Below, piece by piece: positions 63,905 to 64,000 of a DNA stretch of 64,000 nt; position 1 is the stretch's first letter; the number at the start of each line of letters is the position of its first letter. The DNA lies in NCBI RefSeq assembly GCF_032911225.1, contig NZ_CP136600.1, forward strand, positions 992,001 through 1,056,000, written 5' to 3'. Both the position numbers and the translations under genes were made by a program. The notes beneath the pieces were generated by a model. It saw only the letters and a list, made by a program, of their open reading frames with translations. It was not told the origin of the DNA and did not search any database. The stretch is from Thalassotalea fonticola. Its GTDB lineage: Bacteria; Pseudomonadota; Gammaproteobacteria; Enterobacterales; Alteromonadaceae.

Positions 63905-64000
63905 ATGAAAATTGCCTGTTTAGTTTTAACTTGTTGTTTGCTTGGCTCTTGTGCTTCAAACACGCGTCACGTGGTAACCGTTTCCGCAGATGATATGTCA
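63905..64000 (+). CDS. Lipoprotein, N-terminal fragment (cut by window edge)
   Basis: Open frame from the ATG at 63905 to the window end: MKIACLVLTCCLLGSCASN..., a signal peptide with lipobox LGSC. The mature protein is cut off after about 16 residues, so no family can be assigned. Confidence 0.6.
   Translation, partial: MKIACLVLTCCLLGSCASNTRHVVTVSADDMS

Overview
The window reads as a chromosomal segment of a low-GC marine gammaproteobacterium of the order Alteromonadales, most like Colwelliaceae (Colwellia/Thalassotalea) by protein style. This is inferred from gene content: an Entner-Doudoroff operon next to hexR and pyk, uvrY-uvrC-pgsA, rlmL-uup-DUF3466, a TPP-riboswitch thiamine uptake operon and a 480-residue second GAPDH. 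No CRISPR array, prophage, insertion sequence or plasmid function was found. Nearly all genes are intact and closely packed.

Layout. 1-2.6 kb: biotin genes (bioF fragment and bioB leftward, bioA rightward) around a candidate BirA operator. 2.7-9 kb: asnS, ybaK, a YdjA-type nitroreductase, a DoxX protein, sppA and a GNAT acetyltransferase. 9-16 kb: a zinc-ribbon/yeaC/DUF349 operon, an alanine symporter, an M14 carboxypeptidase and a thioredoxin-like protein. 16-31.4 kb: a carbon-metabolism island with two GAPDH genes, gnd-msrB, the leftward operon zwf-pgl-edd-glk-eda, and rightward hexR, pyk and pfkA. HexR-type palindromes lie before zwf and gapA. 31.4-33.3 kb: a LytTR-type two-component pair. 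33.4-37.7 kb: a thiamine salvage operon (TonB receptor, thiamine-binding protein, PnuT, kinase) under a TPP riboswitch. 37.8-40.2 kb: hinT, a DUF4136 lipoprotein and a leftward tRNA array (three Leu-UAA, four Gly-GCC, one Cys-GCA) with a decayed tandem duplication at its 3' end. 40.3-50.7 kb: pgsA-uvrC-uvrY, a small DNA-binding-like protein, fabA, then DUF3466, uup, a glutaredoxin-like gene and rlmL. 50.9-51.6 kb: four initiator tRNAs. 51.7-53.6 kb: an omega-amidase and aminotransferase pair.

54-59.5 kb holds the locus I find most worth following up. A TetR repressor, an MMPL/RND exporter, a LolA-like periplasmic protein and a small outer-membrane barrel are arranged with three copies of one 13-bp palindrome, one before tetR and two before the exporter. 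An intrinsic terminator lies between the two exporter operators. The set looks like a self-contained, inducible inner-to-outer membrane export route for a hydrophobic or lipid-like cargo; the cargo cannot be read from the sequence.

59.6-64 kb: a MOSC protein, a HU protein, an endonuclease/exonuclease/phosphatase family enzyme, about 0.9 kb of gene debris (LysE start fragment, an orphan coding remnant and a pseudogene with one stop and one frameshift), a secreted protein of unknown function, and the start of a lipoprotein gene cut by the window edge.
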